Of a DNA stretch of 64,000 nt, positions 1 to 9,126 are shown in pieces (positions within the stretch are counted from its first letter, which is position 1; every line of letters begins with the position of its first letter). The stretch is from Barnesiella propionica. GTDB lineage: Bacteria; Bacteroidota; Bacteroidia; Bacteroidales; Barnesiellaceae. Made by a program: the position numbers and the translations under genes. The stretch lies in NCBI RefSeq assembly GCF_025567045.1, contig NZ_JAOQJK010000001.1:447498-511497 (forward strand), read 5' to 3'. The notes under the pieces were generated by a model. That model was not told the DNA's origin. It was given only the letters and a program-made list of their open reading frames with translations, and ran no database searches.

Positions 1-625
1 AGCCTGCGAAACTTTGTCCGTCTTTACCTACGAAAATTTTACAGAGGTTTTCTTCTTTGACTATATTTACGGTATTATCGTCCGATTTGTAATCATAACT
101 ATAACAATTGTTGCAATTCCAATCTTTTAGAACAGTCGTATTTCCATTCGTAACCGAAAATATTTTACAGAATATAAACTTTTTATCTTCAAAGTTATTT
201 CTTTTTTTTGTATCGTATTTGAATAATATAGCATGATAATTACTATCGTTTTTAAAATCCCAGGTAAATCCCCATTCCGGATGGGAAATCTTTAGGGGAT
301 ACTTCTTTATATTTCCGTTTTTCCCTTTGGAATATTGAGGGTATTTTTTACCTTTTTCACAATGAAGATTGGAGAGTTTTGCTGTTATAATATAATCGTT
401 CATTCCTGCCGATGATATTTCTGTTACGTTAATTGCCGTTTTATTACGTTCTCCGTTCCAGTCAATGAGTTTGTTATCTGCGATTTCGGAATGTCGGAGC
501 TCTTCATTGTGTATTTCCCATGCGTGAGAATTGTCGGTGAAATTATCTTCCCATAATATTTTTTGTGCATTTAAAGACATGACGCTTATTAAAGCAATAA
601 AAGATAATCTAACTCTTGTATTCAT
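1..625 (-). CDS. Secreted protein of unknown function, C-terminus cut off by the window edge
   Basis: An open frame runs on the minus strand from an ATG at 625 to the left edge with no stop, so the C-terminus is missing. About 208 residues are visible. The protein begins MNTRVRLSFIALISVMSLNA followed by Q, a good Sec signal peptide with Bacteroidota-style cleavage before Gln. The mature part starts ILWEDNFTDNSHAWEI and is rich in aromatic and beta-strand residues, like the opening strands of laminin-G/concanavalin-type beta-sandwich proteins, but I cannot assign a family. It is divergent from the gene at 902, with a 277-bp AT-rich spacer between them. It is likely periplasmic or exported. Start choice rests on the signal peptide. 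Confidence 0.7.
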   Translation of the reverse strand, partial: MNTRVRLSFIALISVMSLNAQKILWEDNFTDNSHAWEIHNEELRHSEIADNKLIDWNGERNKTAINVTEISSAGMNDYIITAKLSNLHCEKGKKYPQYSKGKNGNIKKYPLKISHPEWGFTWDFKNDSNYHAILFKYDTKKRNNFEDKKFIFCKIFSVTNGNTTVLKDWNCNNCYSYDYKSDDNTVNIVKEENLCKIFVGKDGQSFAG

Positions 626-901
626 ATTGTGGATATTGGAGATTGTCACAAAGATAATAAAAGCATTTGAACTATGGAATGAAGGTTTAAAATGATATAA
701 TAAATGAATAAATAAGGATATTTATATTAAAATAAGTAATTAATAAGTCTTCATTAAATTTAATAATAAAAAAAATATGACATATTAGTGATTTTTAATA
801 TTAATGTAAAGATTTTTTTTATTTATTTTGAATCGAATAGTTTACTATTGCTAATAAATAAGTTGTTTGCGTTAAATCACTTTACTTTTAATAGGTGCGG
901 A

Positions 902-1303
902 ATGATACACATTGAAAAACTAAATGGTCTGGACAAAAGGTTATATGAGTTGGTTGCTCCGCTTATAATGAATCCGGTCGTTTTGAGAAAAAATCGTAAT
1001 TATCCGTTTAAGACTACTCGTAAATATATATGGTACGTAGCGGTTGAGGATGATGCGGTAGTTAGCTTTTTGCCTGTTGAATTCAGAGATAATCAGGCTA
1101 TCATCAATAATTATTATGTATCGGGAGACAAGCCGGGAGTACTGTCTGAACTTATTGCACAGGCAGTACGGGAGTACGATGATAATTATAATTTAGTATC
1201 GGTTACACTCAATGAGCATATCGATGCCTTTAAAGAAAACGGATTTGGTGTGAGGCTTGAGTGGAAACATTATGTGAAAATGTCCCGAAAGCAAGATGAA
1301 TAA
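902..1303 (+). CDS. Small GNAT-like protein at the head of an IbrA/IbrB cassette
   Basis: This is a 133-residue protein starting MIHIEKLNGLDKRLYELV. An upstream in-frame extension to 788 is AT-rich, low complexity and not protein-like, so 902 is preferred. The pattern of strand residues (WYVAVEDDAVVSFLPVEF), a central helix and the ending FKENGFGVRLEWKHYVKM resembles the last part of GNAT acetyltransferases, where a Gly-Phe near the end precedes the final strand. No clear acetyl-CoA P-loop is visible, so it may be a degenerate or non-catalytic GNAT fold. Its stop overlaps the start of the IbrA-like gene by 8 nt, indicating translational coupling and a shared role with the two downstream genes. 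Confidence 0.6.
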   Translation: MIHIEKLNGLDKRLYELVAPLIMNPVVLRKNRNYPFKTTRKYIWYVAVEDDAVVSFLPVEFRDNQAIINNYYVSGDKPGVLSELIAQAVREYDDNYNLVSVTLNEHIDAFKENGFGVRLEWKHYVKMSRKQDE

Positions 1304-2582
1304 TAAAAATGTTTATGAATTAACACAAGAGCGGATAAAGAGAATATTCATGGAATTCGATAATGTCTATGTTTCCTTTTCAGGAGGAAAAGACAGTGGA
1401 GTTCTGTTAAATATGTGTATAGATTATATTCGGCAGAATAATCTTGATCGTAAATTAGGTGTTTTCCATATGGATTATGAAGCCCAGTATTCCATGACTA
1501 CCGAATATGTAGACAGAGTTTTGGCTCAAAACCGCGATATATTAGAGGTATACCGGGTATGTGTACCTTTTAAAGTTGTAACATGTGCATCGATGTATCA
1601 GAACTATTGGCGTCCCTGGGATGAATCTATGAAAGATATATGGGTCAGGGAAAGACCGGCAGAATGTTATACATGGCAGGATTTTCCTTTTTATAGGACA
1701 GATATGTGGGATTATGAATTTCAGATGCGGTTTTCTTTATGGCTTCATGAAAAAAAGAATGCCGTGCGTACCTGTTGCTTGGTCGGAATACGTACGCAGG
1801 AAAGTTTTAATAGATGGAGAAGCGTACACGACGAAAAAAAATTTCGGCGTTATCACCGGTGGGGATGGACCCGTAAAATGTACAATGATGTTTTTAATGC
1901 CTATCCTATTTATGACTGGCGTACGACCGATATATGGATAGCAAATGGCAAATTCCACTGGGATTATAATCGTTTGTATGACTTATATTACAAAGCCGGA
2001 GTGAGCATAGAAAGGCAGCGTGTTGCCAGTCCTTTTATATCCGCCGCTCAAGAAAGCTTGCGGTTATACAAAGTTATCGATCCGAATACCTGGGCGCGTA
2101 TGATAGGCCGGGTGAATGGAGTAAATTGTACTGGATTATATGGTTCTACCCGAGCGATGGGATGGCAATCTATCCGTTTGCCGAAAGGTCATACATGGGA
2201 AAGTTATATGTATTTTCTATTAGGTACCCTGCCGGAAGATACGCGAAACAATTATTTGACAAAACTGGCGGTAAGCATTGATTTCTGGACAAAAAAAGGA
2301 GGCTGTCTTTCCGAAGAAGTTATTGCGAAATTACGAAAAGCAGATGTTCCTTTTGAATTAGGAGAATTTACTAATTATAAGACGACAAAGACTCCGGTAA
2401 GGATGAATTATCTGGATGATATAGACATTCCGGAATTTCGTGAAATTCCTACCTATAAGAGGCTATGTATCTGTATTATGAAGAATGACCATGCTTGTAA
2501 ATATATGGGATTCGCTTTGACGAAAAAAGAAAAAGAGAGTATTAAGGCTGTTCTTGAAAAATATAAAGTAATAGATGAGTGA
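1296..2582 (+). CDS. IbrA-like phosphoadenosine phosphosulfate reductase family protein (PP-loop plus DUF3440-type C-terminus)
   Basis: This 428-residue cytoplasmic protein has an N-terminal PP-loop ATP pyrophosphatase domain, with the nucleotide motif FSGGKDSG at residues 28-35. Length and layout match the IbrA family: PAPS-reductase-like core followed by a DUF3440-type region rich in Trp and Tyr. IbrA was first described in E. coli as an activator of immunoglobulin-binding eib genes together with IbrB; PP-loop relatives such as DndC act in DNA phosphorothioation. The biochemical reaction of IbrA is not settled as far as I know. The gene overlaps its neighbours by 8 nt on each side (1296-1303 and 2575-2582), so the three are surely co-expressed. 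Canonical PAPS-reductase function is unlikely because no sulfate assimilation genes lie nearby. Confidence 0.8.
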   Translation: MNNKNVYELTQERIKRIFMEFDNVYVSFSGGKDSGVLLNMCIDYIRQNNLDRKLGVFHMDYEAQYSMTTEYVDRVLAQNRDILEVYRVCVPFKVVTCASMYQNYWRPWDESMKDIWVRERPAECYTWQDFPFYRTDMWDYEFQMRFSLWLHEKKNAVRTCCLVGIRTQESFNRWRSVHDEKKFRRYHRWGWTRKMYNDVFNAYPIYDWRTTDIWIANGKFHWDYNRLYDLYYKAGVSIERQRVASPFISAAQESLRLYKVIDPNTWARMIGRVNGVNCTGLYGSTRAMGWQSIRLPKGHTWESYMYFLLGTLPEDTRNNYLTKLAVSIDFWTKKGGCLSEEVIAKLRKADVPFELGEFTNYKTTKTPVRMNYLDDIDIPEFREIPTYKRLCICIMKNDHACKYMGFALTKKEKESIKAVLEKYKVIDE

Positions 2583-3135
2583 ATTGATAAATTATAAAAG
2601 TCCTGTTTATCAGGTTCAGGCAGTACCGGTAGAGAAAGTTAGGGCCAATAGTTACAACCCTAATGTCGTGGCTCCTCCTGAAATGAAATTATTGGAACTT
2701 TCGATCTGGGAAGACGGTTATACAATGCCTTGTGTATGTTATTATGTTCCCGAAGAGGATATGTATGAATTGGTGGATGGCTTCCATCGTTATACGGTAA
2801 TGAAAAAATCCAAACGTATTTATGAACGGGAACAAGGATTATTGCCGGTAGTCGTGATTGACAAAGACCTCTCAAACAGGATGGCTTCTACTATTCGTCA
2901 TAACCGGGCGCGGGGATCACATAATATCGAACTGATGAGCGAAATCGTTTCGGAACTTACTAAATCGGGTATTTCTGATGAATGGATAATGAAGAATATA
3001 GGCATGGATGCCGATGAACTTTTACGTTTGAAACAAATATCGGGCTTAGCTGAATTATTTGCTGATAAAGAATTTACAATTCCTGTATATCGCAGGAAAG
3101 GACGTTTGTCTTCGGAAAACAAGAATGTGCACTGA
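2575..3135 (+). CDS. IbrB-like ParB/sulfiredoxin-fold protein
   Basis: This 186-residue protein begins MSELINYKSPVYQVQAVPVE. Residues about 17-75 carry the ParB N-terminal fold pattern: a strand, the segment ANSYNPN, a helix, and then YELVDGFHRYTVMKKS, which occupies the place of the ParB GxxR nucleotide-binding motif. The segment RHNRARGSHN that follows is typical of the IbrB group. ParB-type folds can act as CTPases, nucleases or, in sulfiredoxin, ATP-dependent sulfur-handling enzymes. Paired with a PP-loop protein, it probably forms an ATP-dependent modification or switch complex. It overlaps the ibrA-like gene by 8 nt. The short tail after about residue 150 is unassigned. This is not a chromosome partitioning ParB: there is no parA and no long DNA-binding domain. 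Confidence 0.75.
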   Translation: MSELINYKSPVYQVQAVPVEKVRANSYNPNVVAPPEMKLLELSIWEDGYTMPCVCYYVPEEDMYELVDGFHRYTVMKKSKRIYEREQGLLPVVVIDKDLSNRMASTIRHNRARGSHNIELMSEIVSELTKSGISDEWIMKNIGMDADELLRLKQISGLAELFADKEFTIPVYRRKGRLSSENKNVH

Positions 3136-3168
3136 CTTGTTATATCTGAAAATTAAACAAGAACGATT

Positions 3169-3576
3169 ATGGAAGAAATTAAACAAAAAGCCTCTGCGTT
3201 ATTAAAGAATTGTAAGACAGTAGTATTAGCTTCAATAGATGAAAAAGGTTTTCCCAGACCTGTGCCAATGGATAAATTAAAATCGGAAAATCTTTCAGTC
3301 ATATGGTTCGCAACGGGAGCCAATGCTGAAAAAACGAAACAATTTCATGTAAATCCCAAAGCCGGTGTTTGTTGTTATGAGGGGAATAATAGTGTGGTTC
3401 TTACAGGACATATCGAAGCTATAAGTGAGATGGAACATAAGAGGCATATGTGGGATAATGAACTGATAAAATATTTTCCACAGGGAGTGGACGATCCCGA
3501 TTTTTGTCTTTTGAAATTCAAGGCCGATAATGCAACATTATGGATTGACGGAGATTTTCAAACTATAAAAGTATAA
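3169..3576 (+). CDS. Pyridoxamine 5'-phosphate oxidase family protein (general stress protein type)
   Basis: This 135-residue protein has the split-barrel FMN-binding fold typical of short pyridoxamine-phosphate-oxidase-like proteins. Visible hallmarks are TVVLASIDEKGFPRPVPMDK near the N-terminus (the strand pair seen in general stress protein 26 relatives), IWFATGANAEKTKQFHVNPK (flavin-contacting region) and AGVCCYEGNNSVVLTGHIE. It is too short to be PdxH. The probable role is binding FMN, F420 or haem in redox stress; the substrate is unknown. It follows ibrB by 33 nt with its own short upstream region and may be read through from the cassette, although no functional link is evident. Confidence 0.85.
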   Translation: MEEIKQKASALLKNCKTVVLASIDEKGFPRPVPMDKLKSENLSVIWFATGANAEKTKQFHVNPKAGVCCYEGNNSVVLTGHIEAISEMEHKRHMWDNELIKYFPQGVDDPDFCLLKFKADNATLWIDGDFQTIKV

Positions 3577-3870
3577 TTTTCCGGTTACCCTTTTACTGGT
3601 TTTCGTCGGAGTTAAAACAAGGGATTGACGGAGTTTTTACTTCAATAACCGAAACTTCTCTGGTAAAAGAGATAAACCGTTGTGGTTTGTGTTACTGGGG
3701 CTTTGGAATGTGAGTGTCTGTTTCAGGTAATGGCCGGTTATTCAGTTATGAATGGGTAAACCCCGGTAGTTGTTTATGATGTAGGTCAACCGGAAATAGA
3801 GATAAATCTTCGTATAAATATGGATAGGCAAATCGTAGAAGGTTTATTTTCGGAATAAAAATTTTGTGAT
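3577..3870 (+). other. Possible decayed gene remnant
   Basis: No intact ORF is present, but two frames read like protein. Around 3620-3712 a frame reads KQGIDGVFTSITETSLV and on to WGFGM before a stop. After a frame change, 3731-3858 reads MAGYSVMNG, a stop, then TPVVVYDVGQPEIEINLRI and VEGLFSE before TAA. This is directly followed by a terminator-like hairpin at 3883-3916, as expected at the end of a former gene. I could not recognise the ancestor, and chance cannot be excluded. Confidence 0.25.
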
Positions 3871-3882
3871 AAAGCAATATCT

Positions 3883-3916
3883 GCAGGCTCTGGTTATGTT
3901 TTATACCAGGGCCTGC
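3883..3916 (+). terminator. Terminator-like hairpin
   Basis: Arms 3883-3894 (GCAGGCTCTGGT) and 3905-3916 (ACCAGGGCCTGC) pair with a single G-U wobble around a 10-nt AT-rich loop. The sequence after the hairpin is GGTTATTT, so the U-tract is weak. It lies in the 431-bp gap between the PNPOx-like gene and the kinase gene. Confidence 0.5.
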
Positions 3917-4007
3917 GGTTATTTATGAAATAGTATTAAAAAGCAAATTTTCTTTTGTGTGTTTCTTTTTATTTCTTTTTCTTTGCAAAACACTAATATA
4001 GGAAAGC

Positions 4008-5093
4008 ATGGAAAACCTAAAAGAAATTACGTCACATTTTAAATTGGAAGGATCTGTTCAAAATATAGCTCCTTTAGGTACTGGTCTTATTAATGATTCA
4101 TATCGTGTGAATACGCAGGAAGTACATACTCCCGATTATGTATTGCAACGGATCAACCATGACATATTTACCGATGTGGATATGTTGCAGAATAACATAA
4201 TAGCAGTAACCTCTCATATCCGGAAGAAACTGGAAGAAAAGAAAGAAAGTGATATCGGACGGAAAGTTCTGACTTATATTCCTTCTTTGGACGGCAGGTA
4301 TTATTATTTTGACGGTAATAATTACTGGCGTATGATGATATTTATTCCTGGAGCGAAAACTTATGAAGCTGTAACACCTGAATTTTCGTATTTTGCCGGA
4401 TTAGCTTTTGGTGATTTTCAATCTATGCTTTCAGATATTCCGGTGAAATTAGGCGAGACAATACCCGATTTTCATAATATGGAGTTTCGTTTGTTCCAAT
4501 TACGTGAAGCGGTAAAAAAAGACCTTGCCGGTCGTTTGAAAGGAGTGCTTTATTATGTGGATGAAATTGAAAAACGGGCACAAGACATGTGCTTGGCCGA
4601 GCAATTGCACAGGGAAGGTAAATTACCTAAAAGAGTTTGTCATTGTGATACGAAGGTAAATAATATGATGTTCGATGCAGATGGAAAAGTATTATGTGTT
4701 ATTGATCTGGATACGGTAATGCCCAGCTATATTTTTTCAGATTACGGTGATTTTCTTCGTACCGGAGCCAATATGGGGGAAGAAGACGATAAAGATTTGG
4801 ATAAAGTAGCTTTTAATATGGAAATATTCAAAGCCTTTACACGGGGATATCTGCAAGCTGCGAAAGTGTTCCTCACTCCTGTAGAAACAGAAAATCTGCC
4901 TTATGCCGCTGCCTTGTTTCCTTACATGCAATGTGTACGTTTTCTGACAGATTATATAAATGGAGATATTTATTATAAAATTAAATACCCCGATCATAAC
5001 CTGGTACGTACGAAGGCGCAATTTAAACTTTGGCAAAGTGTGGAATCTCGTCACAAGGAAATGAAAGAGTTTATTGAACGCTGTTTGGATTAA
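4008..5093 (+). CDS. Aminoglycoside/choline kinase-fold sugar kinase, N-acetylhexosamine 1-kinase (NahK)-like
   Basis: This 361-residue cytoplasmic kinase has the APH fold. The catalytic loop is VCHCDTKVNNMMFD (HxDxxxxN) at about residues 210-223 and the metal-binding segment is VIDLDTVMPSYIFSDYGD just after. The N-lobe carries GTGLINDSYRV and YVLQRIN, typical of the Bacteroidota proteins often named mucin desulfatase or NahK-like. NahK phosphorylates GlcNAc/GalNAc at C1 using ATP, feeding hexosamine salvage from mucin or milk glycans. Here no lacto-N-biose phosphorylase or epimerase lies next to it, so the exact sugar is inferred from family only. It is a single-gene unit that ends in a strong hairpin at 5121-5162. 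Confidence 0.75.
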   Translation: MENLKEITSHFKLEGSVQNIAPLGTGLINDSYRVNTQEVHTPDYVLQRINHDIFTDVDMLQNNIIAVTSHIRKKLEEKKESDIGRKVLTYIPSLDGRYYYFDGNNYWRMMIFIPGAKTYEAVTPEFSYFAGLAFGDFQSMLSDIPVKLGETIPDFHNMEFRLFQLREAVKKDLAGRLKGVLYYVDEIEKRAQDMCLAEQLHREGKLPKRVCHCDTKVNNMMFDADGKVLCVIDLDTVMPSYIFSDYGDFLRTGANMGEEDDKDLDKVAFNMEIFKAFTRGYLQAAKVFLTPVETENLPYAAALFPYMQCVRFLTDYINGDIYYKIKYPDHNLVRTKAQFKLWQSVESRHKEMKEFIERCLD

Positions 5094-5120
5094 AAGCAGA
5101 GACAGAATTACATAGCGGGT

Positions 5121-5162
5121 CTTAAAATAAAAAGCACGATTTATCGTGCTTTTTATTTTAAG
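5121..5162. terminator. Strong bidirectional hairpin terminator
   Basis: Perfect 20-bp arms at 5121-5140 and 5143-5162 surround a 2-nt loop. The outer part of each arm is A/T-rich (CTTAAAATAAAAAGCACGAT and its exact complement), so it yields a U-rich 3' side in both directions. It closes the kinase transcript. Confidence 0.85.
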
Positions 5163-5274
5163 ATGTATCGTTTCTGTTATAGCCGAAATTTAAAAAAAAG
5201 ATGATGCTCTGTTTGCTTATTATTCTGTATTTGATTTATTTATTGAGATGAAGTAATTGACTTTTTGCCTGTGC

Positions 5275-5306
5275 TTTGTGAGGTTAAATAAGAGTTGCTA
5301 TATTTG
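5275..5306 (+). promoter_or_regulatory. Bacteroidota-type promoter for the TlpA-like lipoprotein gene
   Basis: TTTG at 5275-5278, a 20-bp spacer and TATATTTG at 5299-5306 match the -33/-7 consensus of the Bacteroidota primary sigma factor exactly. Transcription should begin around 5313, about 18 nt before the ATG at 5331. Confidence 0.75.
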
Positions 5307-5330
5307 TAATCAAGTAAAATCATAAAGTAT

Positions 5331-6443
5331 ATGAATAGATTATTTTTTATGATAATAGCTGTTGTTATATTGACAGCTTGCGATCAGGTTCCAAAATCTT
5401 ATGAAATTGCCGGTACGGTAGTTGAGGCTGCTTTTAACGGTAAAATGATATATTTATCACGCAGTAATGGCGATGAGTTAGTCAATATAGATAGTACTAT
5501 AGTCGAAAAAGGCGTATTCCGTTTTAAAGGAGTACAGGATGAACCTGTGATGGGTTATATTCGTTTTGGCCGGGATAATATGGATCTATATTCCCCTTTG
5601 ACTTTTGTCTTGCAGAATGGTAGTATTTCTGTCCGGTTGGGAAAGGAATTTTCTTGGGCAGAAGGCACTGAGTTGAATAATGAATTAAAAAATTATCAGG
5701 AAAGATACCGGTCTTTGAACTTCGCTTACGGACAGCTGCATGAAAAATATGTAAAAATGGCAGGCGACAGTACATTAACAGAACAACTGGAATTTAAATT
5801 CTCCGTACAGGCCGATTCTATAAAAAGACTAAGCAATAAGCTGTCGAAATCCTTTGTAGAAAGAAATCTGGATAATGTGGCCGGAGCTTTTATTTTTGCC
5901 CGTAACCGTTCTGATTTTTCAGATAGGGAACAGGAGCAGATTGTGGCTAAGTCCGAATCGGTATTTAAAACTGATGCAGGAGTACGGAAAGTCATAGATC
6001 GGCTAAAAGCTGTCGAGAAGGTTTCGGAAGGCAAACAGTTCGCCGATATTATATTAAACGTACCCGGGGGAAAAGACAGCCGTCTTTCCGATTATGTAGG
6101 GAAAGGTAAATACGTCCTGCTGTCGTTCTGGGCTTCCTGGTGTTCTCCCTGTAAAATATTTATGCCGGATATGAAAGATATATACAGGAGCCATGCCGGT
6201 AAATTGTATGTGGTAGGTATCTCGCTGGATAATAATGAAAAAGAGTGGTTGGAGGCTGTTCGGGAATTGAACGAATCCTGGCCGCAGTTTGCCGAATTGA
6301 AAAGTTGGAATTCAAAAGCCGTAAGAACATACGGAATAGATGCTATTCCCCAATTTATATTGATTAATCCTGATGGAACCATAGCCGCCCGCGGATTAAC
6401 GGAAAAGACATTGAAAGATAAACTGGAAACTTTAGTACAATAA
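5331..6443 (+). CDS. TlpA-like thiol-disulfide oxidoreductase lipoprotein with N-terminal DUF4369-type domain
   Basis: This 370-residue lipoprotein has the signal MNRLFFMIIAVVILTACDQ with a lipobox Cys at residue 17. Residues about 22-130 form the beta-rich DUF4369-type domain common in Bacteroidota (GTVVEAAFNGKMIYLSRSN). A helical linker of about 90 residues follows, then a C-terminal AhpC/TSA-thioredoxin domain with the redox motif FWASWCSPCKIF (CxxC) and a cis-Pro segment IDAIPQFILINPDG. It is expected to sit in the periplasm, tethered to a membrane, and reduce or isomerise disulfides, as TlpA/ResA family proteins do; electron donor and substrates are unknown. It is monocistronic, with a consensus promoter upstream and a hairpin downstream shared with convergent lon. 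Confidence 0.9.
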   Translation: MNRLFFMIIAVVILTACDQVPKSYEIAGTVVEAAFNGKMIYLSRSNGDELVNIDSTIVEKGVFRFKGVQDEPVMGYIRFGRDNMDLYSPLTFVLQNGSISVRLGKEFSWAEGTELNNELKNYQERYRSLNFAYGQLHEKYVKMAGDSTLTEQLEFKFSVQADSIKRLSNKLSKSFVERNLDNVAGAFIFARNRSDFSDREQEQIVAKSESVFKTDAGVRKVIDRLKAVEKVSEGKQFADIILNVPGGKDSRLSDYVGKGKYVLLSFWASWCSPCKIFMPDMKDIYRSHAGKLYVVGISLDNNEKEWLEAVRELNESWPQFAELKSWNSKAVRTYGIDAIPQFILINPDGTIAARGLTEKTLKDKLETLVQ

Positions 6444-6451
6444 GGAACAAA

Positions 6452-6489
6452 ATAAAAACAGGATGTATTTTGATCCATCCTGTTTTTAT
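6452..6489. terminator. Bidirectional terminator between the TlpA-like gene and lon
   Basis: Arms 6452-6465 (ATAAAAACAGGATG) and 6476-6489 are perfectly complementary with a 10-nt loop. A/T-rich flanks make U-tracts on both strands. The hairpin sits between convergent genes ending at 6443 and 6499. Confidence 0.8.
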
Positions 6490-6498
6490 GTGATAATT

Positions 6499-8928
6499 TT
6501 AAGATAATTTTATCGGGTGTGTAACCTGTTCTTTTAGCAAGGCTATATCCAGAACCTCCTTGATATTGCGAACGTAATGAAATGTGAGTCCTTTCAGGTA
6601 ATCTTCTTTGATCTCTTCAATATCTTTACGATTCTCTTCACATAAGATAATTTCTTTGATATTGGCCCGTTTGGCGGCCAGTATTTTTTCTTTAATACCT
6701 CCTACGGGAAGTACTTTTCCCCGCAGTGTTATCTCACCCGTCATAGCCAGATTCGCTTTTACCTTTCGTTGAGTAAACGAGGAGGCGAGAGAAGTTACCA
6801 TCGTGATGCCGGCAGATGGACCGTCTTTGGGAATAGCTCCTTCCGGGACATGAATATGTACGCTCCATTTGTCAAATATATCTTCATCTATATTCAGCAT
6901 TTCAGCATGAGCTTTAATATATTGCAGGGCGATGATAGCCGATTCTTTCATGACATCTCCTAAATTTCCGGTCAAGGTCAGTTTTTCACCCTTTCCTTTA
7001 TTGAGACTTGATTCGACAAAAAGTATTTCTCCGCCTACAGCCGTCCAAGCCAGTCCTGTAACTACGCCGGCGTATTCGTTACCTTCATATTTATCACGGT
7101 TGAATTGAACTGCTCCCAGATATTCATGCAAGTCGTTCACCGAAAGGGTATGAGGGTATTCCTGGTTAGATGCTTTCTTTCTGGCTATCTTACGCATGAT
7201 TTTGGCTATTTTTTTATCCAGTTCCCGAACACCCGATTCACGGGTATAAGAATCTATGATAGTCATCATGGTCTTTTTGGGAATATCCAGATCTTTTTTA
7301 TCCAAACCATGGTTTTCCAATTGTTTTGGAACCAAATGCCGCCGGCCTATTTCAACCTTCTCCTCCAGGATATATCCGTTGACATCGATTAGCTCCATAC
7401 GGTCCAGTAACGGTTGCGATATGGTATTCAGGTTATTGGCTGTTGCAATGAACAGAATTTTAGATAAGTCATAATCAATATCCAGGAAATTATCGTGGAA
7501 TGCATTGTTTTGCTCCGGATCCAGTACCTCCAATAAGGCAGAAGCAGGATCACCCTTAAAATCATTTCCTATCTTGTCTATTTCATCCAGTACGAAAACA
7601 GGATTAGAGCTTCCGGCTTTTATGAGCCCCTGTATAATACGGCCGGGCATTGCTCCTATATAGGTACGGCGGTGACCGCGGATTTCCGCTTCGTCATGCA
7701 GGCCTCCTAAAGATACCCGTATATATTTTCGTTTCAGAGCTTCGGCAATAGATTTTCCCAAAGAAGTTTTTCCGACTCCCGGAGGACCGTACAGGCAAAT
7801 GATAGGAGATTTAAGATCTCCTCTTAATTTTAATACCGCAAGATGTTCCAGTATGCGTTCTTTTACATTTTCCAGTCCGTAATGGTCTTTATCCAATTGC
7901 TTTTGTACATGAGGCAAATTGAAATTATCTTTGGTATATTCGTTCCAGGGCAACTCTATCATAGTTTCCAGGTAATTGTACTGTACCGAAAAATCGGGAG
8001 ATTGAGGATGCAGCCGTTCTAGCTTTTTGATCTCTTTTTCAAAGACTGCCGCTACTTTTTCATCCCATTTTTTCCGGGAAGCCTTGTTCCTGAGTTCCTG
8101 TATGTCCTGTTCCTGTACGCTGCCGCCCAGCTCATCCTGAATAGTACGTATCTGCTGTTGCAGGAAATGCTCTCTTTGCTGCTGGTTCAGGTCTTCTCTC
8201 GTCTTGGACTGGATATCGGCTTTTAGCTCGATAAGCTGAGCTTCCCGGGTCAGCATGCTATATAAACTGAACGCTCTTTTCTTGAGGCTGTCGATACTTA
8301 ATAATTCTTGTTTTTGTGCGGCCGAAATGGGTATGTGCGAACATAGGAAATTGATCAGATATACCGGGTTCTCTATATTGCGTATAGCGAAAGTAAGCTC
8401 TTTGGTCGGTTCGCCTATATTTTGCAATATATTGAACGTAATATCTTTAATGGAAGCAATGAGTGCTTCGAACTCTTTGTCATTCGGTTCAGGGATATAT
8501 TCTTCCAGTAAGGATATGTTTCCTTTTAAAAAAGGTTCGGTGCCGGTTATTTCGTTGAGGAAGAAACGCTTTTTTCCTTGTAGGATCACAGTCGTACTGT
8601 TATCCGGCATTTCCAGTACTTTTATTATTTCGGCGATTACACCAACAGGAAATAAATCGTCATATCCCGGGTCGTCCACGTCTACCGATTTTTGACAGGT
8701 CACGCCTATATAAGTTTTCTTGGTTTGGGCCTCTTTGATGAGCTTCAGAGACTTATGTCTTCCTACGGACACCGGAAGCGCTACTCCCGGATACATAACC
8801 ATATTACGAAGGGCGAGAATTGGCAGATCCTTATCTTTCAATCCTTTACAGCTCGTATCAGGGTCTCCTGTTACCTCAGTAAATATAGGCATAATCGGGG
8901 TAATATTTTCTTCGTTATCGCAATACAT
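6499..8928 (-). CDS. lon: ATP-dependent Lon protease
   Basis: This 809-residue cytoplasmic serine-lysine AAA+ protease degrades misfolded and regulatory proteins. The order of domains is the LonN substrate-binding domain (about 33-235), a long helical linker, the AAA+ module with Walker A GPPGVGKT at 381-388, Walker B VFVLDEID at 444-451 and sensor/arginine-finger segments, then the proteolytic domain. The catalytic Ser705 lies in PKDGPSAG and Lys748 in GGIKEKIL. All key residues are present and the length is normal for LonA. It is divergent from the methyltransferase gene at 9127. A minus-strand -7 match (TAAATTTG, plus-strand positions 9052-9059) lies about 125 nt upstream of the start and may drive it. 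Confidence 0.97.
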   Translation of the reverse strand: MYCDNEENITPIMPIFTEVTGDPDTSCKGLKDKDLPILALRNMVMYPGVALPVSVGRHKSLKLIKEAQTKKTYIGVTCQKSVDVDDPGYDDLFPVGVIAEIIKVLEMPDNSTTVILQGKKRFFLNEITGTEPFLKGNISLLEEYIPEPNDKEFEALIASIKDITFNILQNIGEPTKELTFAIRNIENPVYLINFLCSHIPISAAQKQELLSIDSLKKRAFSLYSMLTREAQLIELKADIQSKTREDLNQQQREHFLQQQIRTIQDELGGSVQEQDIQELRNKASRKKWDEKVAAVFEKEIKKLERLHPQSPDFSVQYNYLETMIELPWNEYTKDNFNLPHVQKQLDKDHYGLENVKERILEHLAVLKLRGDLKSPIICLYGPPGVGKTSLGKSIAEALKRKYIRVSLGGLHDEAEIRGHRRTYIGAMPGRIIQGLIKAGSSNPVFVLDEIDKIGNDFKGDPASALLEVLDPEQNNAFHDNFLDIDYDLSKILFIATANNLNTISQPLLDRMELIDVNGYILEEKVEIGRRHLVPKQLENHGLDKKDLDIPKKTMMTIIDSYTRESGVRELDKKIAKIMRKIARKKASNQEYPHTLSVNDLHEYLGAVQFNRDKYEGNEYAGVVTGLAWTAVGGEILFVESSLNKGKGEKLTLTGNLGDVMKESAIIALQYIKAHAEMLNIDEDIFDKWSVHIHVPEGAIPKDGPSAGITMVTSLASSFTQRKVKANLAMTGEITLRGKVLPVGGIKEKILAAKRANIKEIILCEENRKDIEEIKEDYLKGLTFHYVRNIKEVLDIALLKEQVTHPIKLS

Positions 8929-9051
8929 ATGAATGGTTCCTCTCGTTTTTTGTTAATTAATTAGGTGATTGTCATTTTGTCATGTTTGTTAAAACAAGGA
9001 CAGGTTTAGGTCAATTATAAAATACATTATACATATAGACAACTAACGTGC

Positions 9052-9059
9052 CAAATTTA
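9052..9059 (-). promoter_or_regulatory. Candidate -7 element for lon
   Basis: Read on the minus strand the sequence is TAAATTTG, which fits TAnnTTTG. No good -33 TTG is visible about 20 bp upstream, so this is a weak call. Confidence 0.35.
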
Positions 9060-9126
9060 ATCATTCGTGTCCGCATGACGAAATTATTATTATTTTTTCC
9101 ATATTTGTACCTGTAAAAAAATAATT

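Noticed and set aside
1296-2582. DndC of a phosphorothioation system
   Set aside because: No DndB, DndD or DndE genes are adjacent, and the C-terminal half and ParB-like partner fit IbrA/IbrB better.
2575-3135. Chromosome or plasmid partition ParB
   Set aside because: There is no ParA, no HTH/DNA-binding region of normal length, and the gene is coupled to a PP-loop protein.
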